Shown one piece after another: positions 1 to 7,854 of a stretch of 64,000 nt of DNA (positions are counted from its first letter, which is position 1; each line of letters opens with the position of its first letter). Source of the stretch: Hymenobacter terrenus. Lineage in GTDB: Bacteria > Bacteroidota > Bacteroidia > Cytophagales > Hymenobacteraceae. The notes below the pieces were generated by a model. The model saw nothing but the letters and a program-made list of their open reading frames with translations, was not told the DNA's origin and searched no databases. The translations under genes and the position numbers were made by a program. The stretch lies in the NCBI RefSeq assembly GCF_000972495.1, contig NZ_LATM01000004.1, positions 62,001 through 126,000 of the forward strand, in the 5' to 3' direction.

Positions 1-520
1 CAACCAGAAAATTAGCCAGCGCGGGCTCGATATATGGGGGATTGGTGCCGGAGTAATGGTGCTGCCGCTTAGTCTGGTCATTGGGTAGAGTGCGCAGGAC
101 AAGGGCTTCGGGAATGGTCTGGGTGGGCTGTGCCGCGAAGGCTGCCTGCACGTCGGTCAGCATCACGACTAAGTCGCCATTCGGCTGCGGGCGCGGCGCC
201 ACGCTCACCAGCCGGGCCACGAACAGAAAACGGCGCAGGCACTGGTTGAGCGTCACGGCGGGGTCGGGCGAGATGTGGCCGTAGCACTCGGTGTGGGTGC
301 CATTGCCATGGGGCGTGACGTGCACGCGCTGGTAGTTAGTGCTACCGCCCAACGCTACGCTGCCCACAAAGCTGCCCACCCGAATGGTATCAAACTGCAC
401 AGGCTCGGCCCAGAAGCAATTGACTTGGTTCTCCCCAGTAGTTAAGGGTAAGGAGATATCGATGGGCGCGGCGGGGTCATAGGTGTAAACACAGCCAGCG
501 TGTGGGAAGGTCGGTTTCAA
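1..520 (-). CDS. Cyclase family protein (kynurenine formamidase-like), 3' end cut by window edge
   Basis: Translating the minus strand gives an open frame running off the left edge. The motif HGNGTHTECYGH at about residues 71-82 fits the HxGTHxDxxxH metal-binding signature of the cyclase family (PF04199), whose members include metal-dependent arylformamidases and other amide or lactone hydrolases. A second conserved-looking segment, YSGTNPPY, follows about 70 residues later. The start is uncertain: the frame opens right after the stop of the upstream hydrolase, and TTG at 518-520 is the first plausible codon, with no clear ribosome binding site. The gene follows the alpha/beta hydrolase on the same strand with about 40 bases between them, so they may be co-transcribed. 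The substrate cannot be told from sequence. Confidence 0.72.
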   Translation of the reverse strand, partial: MKPTFPHAGCVYTYDPAAPIDISLPLTTGENQVNCFWAEPVQFDTIRVGSFVGSVALGGSTNYQRVHVTPHGNGTHTECYGHISPDPAVTLNQCLRRFLFVARLVSVAPRPQPNGDLVVMLTDVQAAFAAQPTQTIPEALVLRTLPNDQTKRQHHYSGTNPPYIEPALANFLV

Positions 521-559
521 ATGGGAGCTAACAATAAGTAGTGGCGGTGAGAAGTTTTG

Positions 560-1279
560 TTAAGCTGCTTGTGGGGCCGCAGCGGCGTCGGCAGTCAGAT
601 GGTTGAGAATCTGGCTGATTTCAGCGGCACGGCTCACTATGATAAAATGGCCGCCGGGCAACTGGTACTCGCTGTGTCTGGCCCCTGCGGGGAGCAGCCG
701 GTCGTGGGTACCATGGATGCGGGCAGTTGGAGCATTAGTGCTTCCTTTCCAATGCAATAACTGCCCAATGGCCCATTGCGCAAAAGCTGAATCAGTATCA
801 CGAATAATCCCGTGGAGCAGCTCGTACTCCGTTCCATTTTTAACACTGAAAAACCACTGCGCCACGCGCGGCATGAGTCGCAGCAACTGCGGGGCTAGCA
901 GCCGGTGCAGACCGGTAGCGCGTACCAAGCGGGCCGCGCTGGGTAATTCGTTGGGTCTGGCGAGGCTGGAAATCAACACTACTTGGGCCAGAGGACGCAG
1001 CTTTCCAACTTCCAACGCCAGCACCCCACCGAAGGAAATACCGACCAGCCAGCAAGCCTGAGCCACGGGGACGACAACGGCCAAACGGGCGGCATAATGC
1101 GGCAAAAGCTCCGCACAGCTCTGCGGCGGCAGCCAGTGCAGCACGTGTACCTCGCCCTGCAAGCGCAGAAACTGGAACACCCGCTCGTCGGCCCCCAAGC
1201 CCGGAATCAAGTAAAAAATGGGTGGCGCGAGACATGGCCTGTGGCGCGCAGCATCTGCTGCGCGTAGAGCAGTAATCAA
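560..1279 (-). CDS. Alpha/beta hydrolase
   Basis: A 239-residue protein with the alpha/beta-hydrolase layout: an oxyanion-hole segment LIPGLGADERVF at about residues 25-36, a nucleophile elbow GISFGG near residue 80, a late acid segment HGTHDRLLP, and a C-terminal GGHFIIV carrying the probable catalytic histidine. The order Ser-Asp-His and the length suit a small soluble esterase or thioesterase-like enzyme; the substrate is unknown. It lies just upstream of the cyclase-family gene on the same strand, possibly one operon. The N-terminal 15 residues look non-conserved, so the true start may lie further in. The family call is firm, the function is not. Confidence 0.8.
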   Translation of the reverse strand: MITALRAADAARHRPCLAPPIFYLIPGLGADERVFQFLRLQGEVHVLHWLPPQSCAELLPHYAARLAVVVPVAQACWLVGISFGGVLALEVGKLRPLAQVVLISSLARPNELPSAARLVRATGLHRLLAPQLLRLMPRVAQWFFSVKNGTEYELLHGIIRDTDSAFAQWAIGQLLHWKGSTNAPTARIHGTHDRLLPAGARHSEYQLPGGHFIIVSRAAEISQILNHLTADAAAAPQAA

Positions 1280-1331
1280 TTGGTTGGCAGAACGCTAATA
1301 AAAAGCCACAGCATTAAAATCATGGGTGACC

Positions 1332-1766
1332 TTAGGAATCCAAACGCACGAACACCCCTTCCAGATAGAAGATATTGTGTGGCTGCGGGTCATCAGGACC
1401 TTCTTCGCCATTGGTTTCTTCGTCCTCCACGGCGGGGTACGTAACCGATAATTTCAGGGCTACGCTAGGCAGGGGCACGGGTGGGGCCTCATCGGAATTA
1501 TATTCGAGCAGAGCCGGCCAGTCGCCGGTGGCGAGGGCATCGGCTACTTCCTCCTGTAGGGCTTCGGCGCGGTCGTGGGCAAGGCTCAGCAAGGTATCCA
1601 GGGCCTTGAAGGGCAGGGCGAGGTGAAAAAAGTGCGTGTCGTTGTCGAAAAAAGTGGTGGCCCACACGGTCACATCATCCGTGTTATCGATGACGATGGC
1701 CACGATGTGAATCTGCTCGACGAAGAAGTCGGACTCGTCGGCGATGCTGTCACTTAGGAGTCTCAT
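1332..1766 (-). CDS. Hypothetical acidic protein, 144 aa
   Basis: I do not recognise this family. The protein is cytoplasmic-looking, with no signal peptide or membrane segment, and is rich in Asp and Glu, for example DEAPP and VEDEETNGEEGPDD near the C terminus. I chose ATG at 1764-1766 (MRLLSDSIADE) because the longer frame, open to 1877, extends into a 45-bp inverted repeat and would add 37 residues encoded by repeat DNA. It is followed by the hydrolase gene on the same strand after about 50 bases. Confidence 0.55.
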   Translation of the reverse strand: MRLLSDSIADESDFFVEQIHIVAIVIDNTDDVTVWATTFFDNDTHFFHLALPFKALDTLLSLAHDRAEALQEEVADALATGDWPALLEYNSDEAPPVPLPSVALKLSVTYPAVEDEETNGEEGPDDPQPHNIFYLEGVFVRLDS

Positions 1767-1780
1767 AAGGCCGCAGATTT

Positions 1781-1916
1781 GACCACAGATTGAACGGATT
1801 TCAACGGATGAAACGGATTTTTTGTGGTTCCGCGCAAATATAGGAAGAGGTGCCGGGCCACAGAGGCGGAGCCACAAAAATCCGTTTCATCCGTTGAAAT
1901 CCGTTCAATCTGTGGT
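1781..1916. repeat. Inverted repeat, about 45-bp arms (ACCACAGATTGAACGG type)
   Basis: The left arm (1781-1826) and right arm (1872-1916) are reverse complements apart from one extra T in the left arm, around a loop of about 45 bases. Each arm begins ACCACAGATTGAACGGATTT counting inward from its outer end. A related pair of half-sites flanks 9826-9975. The right arm overlaps the 3' end of the HemW gene and supplies its last codons and stop. There is no transposase, so this is a non-autonomous intergenic element or a very strong hairpin. Confidence 0.85.
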
Positions 1917-3044
1917 CTGAAATAGCTCTAGGGTAATGTGGTCGGCTAGCAACTTGCCAGCGTCAGTCAAGATAAGGGTTTCGTTGTAGATGTGGGCCCA
2001 GCCGCTGGCTTGCAGTTCGGCGAGGTAGGCTGCGCGGGTGGCAGGCAGGTCGAGGCCGTGATGGGTGCGCAGGTGGGCCAGGTCGCAGCCCCGGGCAGTG
2101 CGCAAGGTGGTGAGCAAGTACTCGTTGGCGCGGTCGGTGGCGGTGAGGGTATCGACGGTTACAGGTACCTCGCCGCGTTCGAGTACGGCGGCCACGTATT
2201 GCTGATTGTTGGCCAAGGTGAACTGGCGGTTGTGGCCGTCATAGCTGTGGGCGCTAGGCCCCAGGCCGAGGTAGGGCACACCAAGCCAGTAGTTACCATT
2301 GTGGCGTGACTCGCGTCCGGGCTGGCAGAAATTGCTGATTTCGTACTGCTCGTAGCCGTGGGCGCGCATGGCCACCAGTAGCATTTCAAACTGCGTGGCC
2401 ACGAACTCATCCGGCGCGGCCCGGAAAGTACCTTTTTGCAGGCGGTGGCCGAAAGCCGTGCCCGGCTCAATGGTCAGCGCGTAGGCTGAAACGTGCGGCA
2501 CACCGAGCGCGAAAGCATTAGCCAAATCAGCTTCCCAGATGTGATGGCCGGGCGCGGGCACGCCGTAAATCAGGTCGATGGAAATGTTCTCGAAGCCCGC
2601 ATTCTGAGCCCGACGCACGGCTGTAGTGGATTCTTCGGCGGTGTGGGCGCGGTTCATCAGCCGCAAGTGGGGCTCGTAGAAGCTTTGCAGGCCGATGCTG
2701 AGCCGATTAATACCAGCCTGCCGCAGTTCCTCCAACTTGACGGCATTCAGGTCATCCGGATTGGCTTCGAGGGTGATTTCGGCCGTGGCTTCTACCGAAA
2801 AATGGCGGTTGATTGCGTTGAAAATCTGGCTCAGTTCCAGAGCGGTGAGTAGCGAGGGCGTACCACCACCGAAATAGATGGTTTCCAGCGTAGTGCTAGC
2901 ACCGAGATAATTATGCCGCAGCTCTATTTCCTGCACTATGGCATCTACCAGCCGGCTTTTCAGCCCCAGCGAGGTGCTAAAATGAAAGTCGCAGTAGTGA
3001 CAGGCTTGCTTGCAGAAGGGAATGTGAAGGTAAAGGCCAGCCAT
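1905..3044 (-). CDS. hemW: Radical SAM family haem chaperone HemW
   Basis: A 379-residue radical SAM protein. The N-terminal HIPFCKQACHYCDF holds the CxxxCxxC cluster ligands Cys11, Cys15 and Cys18, where a 4Fe-4S cluster cleaves S-adenosylmethionine. Further family segments are YFGGGTPSLL, EANPDDL, RLSIGLQSF and DLIYGVPAPG. The HIPFC context and length match HemW, the haem-binding protein that delivers haem to respiratory enzymes, rather than the oxygen-independent coproporphyrinogen oxidase HemN, which it is often misnamed after. The final residues TTD and the stop codon are encoded by the outer end of the inverted repeat at 1781-1916. Confidence 0.92.
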   Translation of the reverse strand: MAGLYLHIPFCKQACHYCDFHFSTSLGLKSRLVDAIVQEIELRHNYLGASTTLETIYFGGGTPSLLTALELSQIFNAINRHFSVEATAEITLEANPDDLNAVKLEELRQAGINRLSIGLQSFYEPHLRLMNRAHTAEESTTAVRRAQNAGFENISIDLIYGVPAPGHHIWEADLANAFALGVPHVSAYALTIEPGTAFGHRLQKGTFRAAPDEFVATQFEMLLVAMRAHGYEQYEISNFCQPGRESRHNGNYWLGVPYLGLGPSAHSYDGHNRQFTLANNQQYVAAVLERGEVPVTVDTLTATDRANEYLLTTLRTARGCDLAHLRTHHGLDLPATRAAYLAELQASGWAHIYNETLILTDAGKLLADHITLELFQTTD

Positions 3045-3188
3045 GAGGAGCAGGAAAGGGGTGATTTACGCTCGAATGAGTAGCGACGGAACAATAATTC
3101 GGTGCCAGTCGTGCGAAACGGCAAACCATCCGAAGCCGCAAAGGTAGCCGCACCACCCCACGAGGTTAGTGCAGCTCATCAGCGGGTT

Positions 3189-3196
3189 TATCTTCG
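3189..3196 (+). promoter_or_regulatory. Possible -7 promoter box TATCTTCG
   Basis: TATCTTCG resembles the Bacteroidota -7 box TAnnTTTG and lies about 37 bases before the ATG of the Omp85-family gene. No clear TTTG -33 box stands at the expected distance, so this is suggestive only. Confidence 0.3.
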
Positions 3197-3232
3197 GGAA
3201 ATTAAACGCCGGCTTTCGCGTTATTGCCCCGA

Positions 3233-5101
3233 ATGGATACCCGGTTTCTATTGTGCTTCTTGCGACTGCTGGTTTTGGCCGGGCTAACATGGGCCCCCGC
3301 GGCGCGGGCCCAAACCTCCACGCTGGACCCCAACGCGCCTAATCAGCCTACCTTAGCCACTCCTCCCCTGCCGCCTGCCGCGCCACCTCCTGCCACGGTC
3401 GCGCCACGGGCACTGGCTCACCCCCGCGTGCTGCTGCTCGATGCCGAAGCCGCCGACCGGCCCCTCCTGCGCCGCTACAAAGTGAAAGCCACCGTGCCCG
3501 ACTCCCTCAGTGCGCTGCGCGAAGTACGGGAACTGGTGCTGGCGATGCAGGGTGACGCCTACCTCACGGCCTCGGCCGATGAATTGCGCTGGGGCCACGA
3601 CACGGTGCGGGTGCGCCTCTATGTGGGCGAGCAGTTCCGCTGGGCCTACCTGCGCAACGGCAACCTTGGCGATGGTCTGCTGACCCGCGCTGGCTACCGC
3701 GAGAAATTTTTTCGCCACACGCCTTTCCTGCCCCAGGACTGGGCCCGGCTGCAGGAGCGAATTCTGACCGAAGCCGAAAATCAGGGCTTTCCCTTCGCTA
3801 CGGTGGGCCTCGACTCCATCCAGCTGAACAGCCATGATATTGCCGGCCGCGTGGTGCTGAAGCGAGGCCGGGCGGTGGTGTTTGATTCGCTACAAATCGT
3901 CGGCAATACCAAGACCAAGAAGCGTTTTCTGAGCAAATACCTCCAGATTTTCCCCGGCCAGCCCTTCAGCCAGCAGCGTGTGCTGGCCGCCGCGCAGCTA
4001 CTACGCCAGCTGCCCTACGTGAAGCTGCGGGCCGAGCCAGAGGTTCGGTTTGCCCTGGGGCGGGCGCGGGTGTACCTGCTGCTCGATGACCGGCCTTCGA
4101 ATCAGTTCGACGCCATCGTGGGCATTTTGCCAAACGCTGACCAGGCTAAAACCGGCGTGCAATTTACCGGCGACATCACCATCAACCTGCGCAATATCAA
4201 GGGCGGCGGCAAGCAGTTGGGCTTGCAATGGCGCAAAACCGACGCCCTCTCGCAGTTGCTTGACGTGCAGTATGTTCATCCCAATTTCTTTGGTACACCG
4301 CTGGAAGTGGCTGGTACGTTCAACCTCTATACGCAAACCAACGATTTTCTCACCCTGCGCCCCCGCCTGGAGGTAACCTACCCGACGGCGCGTGCCGGCC
4401 GCATCAGCTTTTTCACGGAGCAGCGCAGTTCGCAGTTGAGCTACGATAGCACCACGTACGCCAATTTAAGCCAGCTGCCTGAAAACATCGATTCGCAGTA
4501 CAACTCCTACGGCTTGAGCTACGCTTGGAACAGCCTCGACGACTTATTTTTCCCACACCGCGGCTACCTGCTAACTGGCCAAGGCGCCGTGGGCACCAAA
4601 ACCATCAGTAAAAACGGGAAAGTGAAGCCGGAATTCTACGATGGCGTGCCACTACGCTCCACTCAATACTCGTTTGGGCTGCGGGCCGAGCGCTACCTGC
4701 CCGTGAAGCGAGCGGGCGTGCTACTGCTGCGCCTACGAGGCGAGGGCTTGCTCAGCCCGCGGCTGTTCACCAACGACTTATTCCGGCTGGGAGGTCTTAA
4801 CTCCCTGCGCGGCTTCAATGAAAACCAGTTTTACACCAGCTCCTACGCCATGGCTACGGTTGAATTCCGGCAGTTTATTGGGGCTGACTCCTTCGTGTTT
4901 CTATTTGCTGACCAGGCCTATACCCGCCACGATGTACCAAACGACCGATATGCTGACCAGCCAACCGGCGTAGGCACCGGCCTAAGCTTCCGCACCGGGG
5001 CGGGGCTATTCCAATTCGTGTACTCGGTGGGCCGCGCCACTGACCAAGCCTTTGAGCTAAAGTCCTCAAAAATTCATTTCGGCCTAACCAGCCGTTTCTA
5101 A
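3233..5101 (+). CDS. Omp85/BamA-TamA family outer-membrane protein
   Basis: A 622-residue exported protein. The signal peptide is residues 1-27 (RFLLCFLRLLVLAGLTW, cleaved near AARAQ). A proline-rich linker is followed by POTRA-like segments at about residues 60-270 (for example VVFDSLQIVGNTKTKKRFL, typical of a POTRA strand). The C-terminal half is a barrel of the bacterial surface antigen (D15) type, with SFGLRAERYLPV and FRLGGLNSLRGFNENQF, the latter being the conserved RGF motif of the Omp85 loop 6. The protein ends in aromatic F, as barrel proteins do. Such proteins insert or translocate other outer-membrane proteins. An ORF start at TTG 3224 is possible, but ATG 3233 gives a clean signal peptide. 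It stands alone, so it is more likely a TamA-like paralogue than the main BamA. Confidence 0.85.
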   Translation: MDTRFLLCFLRLLVLAGLTWAPAARAQTSTLDPNAPNQPTLATPPLPPAAPPPATVAPRALAHPRVLLLDAEAADRPLLRRYKVKATVPDSLSALREVRELVLAMQGDAYLTASADELRWGHDTVRVRLYVGEQFRWAYLRNGNLGDGLLTRAGYREKFFRHTPFLPQDWARLQERILTEAENQGFPFATVGLDSIQLNSHDIAGRVVLKRGRAVVFDSLQIVGNTKTKKRFLSKYLQIFPGQPFSQQRVLAAAQLLRQLPYVKLRAEPEVRFALGRARVYLLLDDRPSNQFDAIVGILPNADQAKTGVQFTGDITINLRNIKGGGKQLGLQWRKTDALSQLLDVQYVHPNFFGTPLEVAGTFNLYTQTNDFLTLRPRLEVTYPTARAGRISFFTEQRSSQLSYDSTTYANLSQLPENIDSQYNSYGLSYAWNSLDDLFFPHRGYLLTGQGAVGTKTISKNGKVKPEFYDGVPLRSTQYSFGLRAERYLPVKRAGVLLLRLRGEGLLSPRLFTNDLFRLGGLNSLRGFNENQFYTSSYAMATVEFRQFIGADSFVFLFADQAYTRHDVPNDRYADQPTGVGTGLSFRTGAGLFQFVYSVGRATDQAFELKSSKIHFGLTSRF

Positions 5102-5107
5102 GGAAAA

Positions 5108-5223
5108 GTGGCGCGGAGCCTTCGCTCCGCATAGCCGCACAATCCGCCTGTCCGCGTACATCAGCATGGCAAGTGAACGGCTGCCGACCTGCGCGGCTCC
5201 GCGGAGCAAAGGCTCCGCGCCAC
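5108..5223. repeat. Paired-hairpin inverted repeat (REPIN-like), GTGGCGCGGAGCC type
   Basis: The arms 5108-5130 and 5201-5223 are reverse complements with one mismatch. Each 23-base arm is itself a small hairpin (GCGGAGC, short loop, GCTCCGC). Two such hairpins in inverted orientation about 70 bases apart is the architecture of REP doublets (REPINs). It sits between the Omp85 and Hsp20-like genes, in a 300-base stretch with no other gene. Confidence 0.8.
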
Positions 5224-5415
5224 GGGGAAGCCCGCCATTTCGTCGGCTTTTATCAGGGTCAAAAGCCATTTTCCGCCACTGTGGCCGGGGATGGATTATT
5301 CATGCCAAAAAATCCGCCAATACGTCTGATATCCAGAGTAGATACCAACCGAATGAGATTGGTACATCGTTTGTCATAGCAAGCCCGAAGCCGCCCCTAA
5401 AACCGGCTCTTTGCC

Positions 5416-5799
5416 ATGAAATTTATCAGCCCAAAATTCATCCGTACCATCGCCCCGCAGCTTGACTTGCTCAATACAATCGGCGGCGGCGTGGCCCAGC
5501 CCCAGCTCCGCGTCGACCAGCGTCCGAAAGGCGTGATTTTGCGCGTAGCTATGCCCACCGTGCCAGCTGATAGCTTCCGCGTGGTGCTCAACCAACAACG
5601 CCTGACGGTGTTCGGCGAGTACCGCCACGAGCCCACCGACCAGCTGGCCGCTCCTCTCTTTATGCAAACGCTCGATCTGCCCAATAACCTCGACTTGGCC
5701 CGTATCGACGCCGTGCATGAGGGCAATGAGTTGCAAGTGCGCATTCCTTTCCTGAGTCCCACTGACCAGCAGCGCGAAATCGATATTCGGCACAACTAA
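5416..5799 (+). CDS. Hsp20/alpha-crystallin-like protein
   Basis: A 127-residue protein with an alpha-crystallin-type core. After a short N-terminal region the segment from about residue 35 (QLRVDQRPKGVILRVAMP), then LTVFGEYR and a late VRIPFL match the alternating strands of small heat-shock proteins, which bind unfolding polypeptides. It lacks an obvious C-terminal IxI anchor, ending REIDIRHN, although IDI may serve. It is shorter than a typical 140-150-residue Bacteroidota Hsp20. It is probably transcribed alone, bounded downstream by a terminator at 5940. Confidence 0.72.
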   Translation: MKFISPKFIRTIAPQLDLLNTIGGGVAQPQLRVDQRPKGVILRVAMPTVPADSFRVVLNQQRLTVFGEYRHEPTDQLAAPLFMQTLDLPNNLDLARIDAVHEGNELQVRIPFLSPTDQQREIDIRHN

Positions 5800-5852
5800 T
5801 CCAGCCGCTGCCGCGCTGAGTTAACAACAATTGTTAACTGTTACCCAATTTA

Positions 5853-5907
5853 TAACGCCGGGACCGACCGGCACCGCAGTCCATTAATAACGCCGGGACC
5901 GACCGGC
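5853..5907. repeat. Two direct copies of a 20-bp GC-rich unit
   Basis: TAACGCCGGGACCGACCGGC occurs at 5853-5872 and again at 5888-5907, a period of 35 bases. The flanking bases (ATTTA versus TTAA) are similar too. It lies just past the Hsp20-like gene and before its terminator. The function is unknown. Confidence 0.75.
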
Positions 5908-5939
5908 CGCCTTCCCCGTTTCAGGGTTTTACTCTTGAG

Positions 5940-5969
5940 CCACCGCCCATAGCGGTGGTTTTGTTTTTA
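5940..5969 (+). terminator. Rho-independent terminator after the Hsp20-like gene
   Basis: The stem CCACCGC/GCGGTGG with a five-base loop is followed by TTTTGTTTTT, a classic intrinsic terminator on the plus strand. Confidence 0.8.
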
Positions 5970-6004
5970 TGGGCCTTTTGTGGTTTATAGTTCAGCCTGT
6001 ATCG

Positions 6005-6328
6005 CTACCCAAACAGGGGAATAATCAGCAAAAAGCTCATCACCAAGGCCAGGTAGAACCACCCCATTACCTGACCGCGGTATCGGCGCGGCAGGCGGTT
6101 GCTGAGCACCAGCATGGCCGTAATGACTAACCCTAAGTGCGCCACGAAAAACACCATTGTCTTCACCCAGTTACTGACAATGGTATTTTCAGCCTGGTAT
6201 TGATTCGACTCGCCGAGCCCCGACGTGAGATAGCGCAGGCCGCAAAAGGCTACGGTTTCGAAAACTACAAACAGGAGCAAGCCCAGCAGCAGCGCTGTTT
6301 TTGAAGATTTTTCAGATATTTCAGCCAT
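6005..6328 (-). CDS. Hypothetical membrane protein, 107 aa
   Basis: I do not recognise a family. Three hydrophobic stretches are visible: about residues 12-32 (LLLGLLLFVVFETVAF), 55-75 (MVFFVAHLGLVITAML) and 88-106 (GWFYLALVMSFLLIIPLF). This predicts an inner-membrane protein with three helices and a polar segment between the first and second. It follows the VF530-like gene on the same strand with five bases between them, so the two are almost certainly co-transcribed. Confidence 0.65.
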   Translation of the reverse strand: MAEISEKSSKTALLLGLLLFVVFETVAFCGLRYLTSGLGESNQYQAENTIVSNWVKTMVFFVAHLGLVITAMLVLSNRLPRRYRGQVMGWFYLALVMSFLLIIPLFG

Positions 6329-6333
6329 CAGCG

Positions 6334-6609
6334 CTACGGGCGGGGACGGCCTTGCACCTCGGCGGAGCGGGCCTTGATATACAATTCCTCAACCTTGGCC
6401 CGGGCCCAGGGGGTACGCCGCAAAAAAGTCAGGCTGGACTTGATGCTGGGATTTTCGGCAAAGCAGTTCATGCGCAGGCGCGCATCAAGCTCAGGCCAGC
6501 CATAGGCTGCCACTAAATACTCAAGGATGTTGGCCAAAGTGACGCCGTGCAGCTCGCGGATGAGGTGGCCGGATTCGTCGCGGGCATCGGCAGTGCGGAG
6601 GAAGGACAT
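6334..6609 (-). CDS. VF530/DUF2132 family protein
   Basis: A 91-residue protein whose core, LHGVTLANILEYLV, then YGWPELDARLRMNCF and NPSIKSSLTFLRRTPWAR, is the conserved sequence of the VF530 (DUF2132) family. This is a small helical family named from a Vibrio fischeri structure and often labelled DNA-binding on structural grounds; no cellular role is established that I know of. It leads a two-gene unit with the membrane protein at 6005-6328. Confidence 0.85.
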   Translation of the reverse strand: MSFLRTADARDESGHLIRELHGVTLANILEYLVAAYGWPELDARLRMNCFAENPSIKSSLTFLRRTPWARAKVEELYIKARSAEVQGRPRP

Positions 6610-6707
6610 GGGATAAATAAGGAGCTGGAAGTGTAAAGTTGGCGAAAAGCCGGGGCTTCACGCACGATGCCGCCGGGCCGAGCGTTATTTTTGGGCACCC
6701 CTTCCCT

Positions 6708-7568
6708 ATGCCACCGCCTCCCACCGCCAACACCACCACGAAGTCTGCCCGACGCCCAACGCGGCGCGGGCCGTGGCGGCGTGGACTGCTGGTAGTCGTG
6801 CTCCTGGGGCTGGCATTGGGCCTGACCTATTACGCGCGCCACCAAGTGCAGTTGAATAGGTATGCGCGCCGGGCCTGGGCCACCTTCACGAAAGGCGGCC
6901 TCACGGGTCGGGAGAAAACCCCACTGCTGGCCGGTTATTCCGTGCATGGCATTGACGTTTCGGCCTACCAGGGACACATTGACTGGCCCGAGGTAGCACG
7001 CAACCGCGTGCGCTTTGCCTTCATCAAGGCCAGCGAGGGAGCCACGCTCCGCGACCCACGCTTTGCGCGCAACTGGCGCCAGGCCCGCGCCGCGGGCGTA
7101 CTCTGTGGCGCGTATCACTATTTCCAACCCAATCGTAACGGCCAGATTCAGGCCGATCTATTTGCCCGCACCGTGCCGTTGGCTCCCGGCGATTTGCCAC
7201 CCGTGCTCGACGTAGAGTCCTCTAGCTTTCACGATGTGGCTGTGCTGCGCCGGGAAGTAGCCCGCTGGCTGCGCCTCATTGAGGCGCACTACGGCGTGCG
7301 CCCCATCTTGTACTCCAATCACAGTTTCTACAAGCGCCACCTCGCCGGACACTTCGATAAGTATCCGCTCTGGCTGGCTCACTACGAAGTAGAACGGCCC
7401 GCCCTGCCCCGCAGCAAGTGGATAATCTGGCAGCACTCCGACGAAGCTTACGTACCAGGTATTCGCGGCGTGGTCGATTTCAATGTGTTCAAGGGCAACT
7501 TTGAGGCGCTGCAGGCCCTGCGCATACCAGCCACCGAAACTGCTCAGACCCGATCCAAGCACCGCTAA
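6708..7568 (+). CDS. Membrane-anchored GH25 lysozyme
   Basis: A 286-residue protein. A basic N terminus (RRPTRRGPWRRG) and one transmembrane segment at about residues 25-45 (LLVVVLLGLALGLTYY) anchor a glycoside hydrolase family 25 domain that starts near residue 75. GH25 marks are GIDVSAYQGHIDWPEV, FAFIKASEGATL, GAYHYFQPN, PVLDVESSS with the catalytic acid pair, and PILYSNHSFY. These enzymes cut the peptidoglycan glycan chain between MurNAc and GlcNAc, here probably on the periplasmic side. ATG 6708 was chosen over an upstream in-frame start at 6639 because the membrane anchor follows it directly. The next gene downstream, on the opposite strand, is unrelated. Confidence 0.88.
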   Translation: MPPPPTANTTTKSARRPTRRGPWRRGLLVVVLLGLALGLTYYARHQVQLNRYARRAWATFTKGGLTGREKTPLLAGYSVHGIDVSAYQGHIDWPEVARNRVRFAFIKASEGATLRDPRFARNWRQARAAGVLCGAYHYFQPNRNGQIQADLFARTVPLAPGDLPPVLDVESSSFHDVAVLRREVARWLRLIEAHYGVRPILYSNHSFYKRHLAGHFDKYPLWLAHYEVERPALPRSKWIIWQHSDEAYVPGIRGVVDFNVFKGNFEALQALRIPATETAQTRSKHR

Positions 7569-7628
7569 GCACGCCCGCCGCCAACGAAGCCAACGCACCA
7601 AGTAATTTTTACAGTTGCAGTTCGCCGA

Positions 7629-7789
7629 CTAGATTCTGTCTTTCGACGCGGTCTTAGCTTCCTTCTTCGTCATCCTGCCTTCCATCTTCTCGTCTTTTTT
7701 CGTCATCTTGCCATCGCCCTGTTGCACGTGCGCAGCCAGGAACGTGCACGATAAGGTCAGAGCCAAGAATAGTTTCAGAATGTTTTCAT
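7629..7789 (-). CDS. Small lysine-rich secreted protein with an apparently frameshifted start
   Basis: The frame encodes ILKLFLALTLSCTFLAA, a good signal-peptide core, followed by about 32 residues rich in Lys, Glu and Met (KMTKKDEKMEG, RMTKKEAKTASK). The frame has no suitable ATG nearby. ATGAAAACATTCTGA at 7789-7775 begins like a secretory start but is one frame off; a single extra A in the AAAA run would read MKNILKLFLAL. Either a one-base deletion or sequencing error has broken the start, or an ATT codon or the distant ATG at 7841 is used. The family is unknown to me. Confidence 0.4.
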
Positions 7790-7854
7790 GAATAGGTGAA
7801 ACGGTATTAAGTGGAAAGTCCAGACTAAAGCTTACCGTCAATTACAAAGCTTAG

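Noticed and set aside
5166..5465. A 99-residue frame between the Omp85 and Hsp20-like genes
   Set aside because: Its beginning is encoded by the inverted repeat (SKGSAPRGSPPF), and it runs into the Hsp20-like start in another frame.
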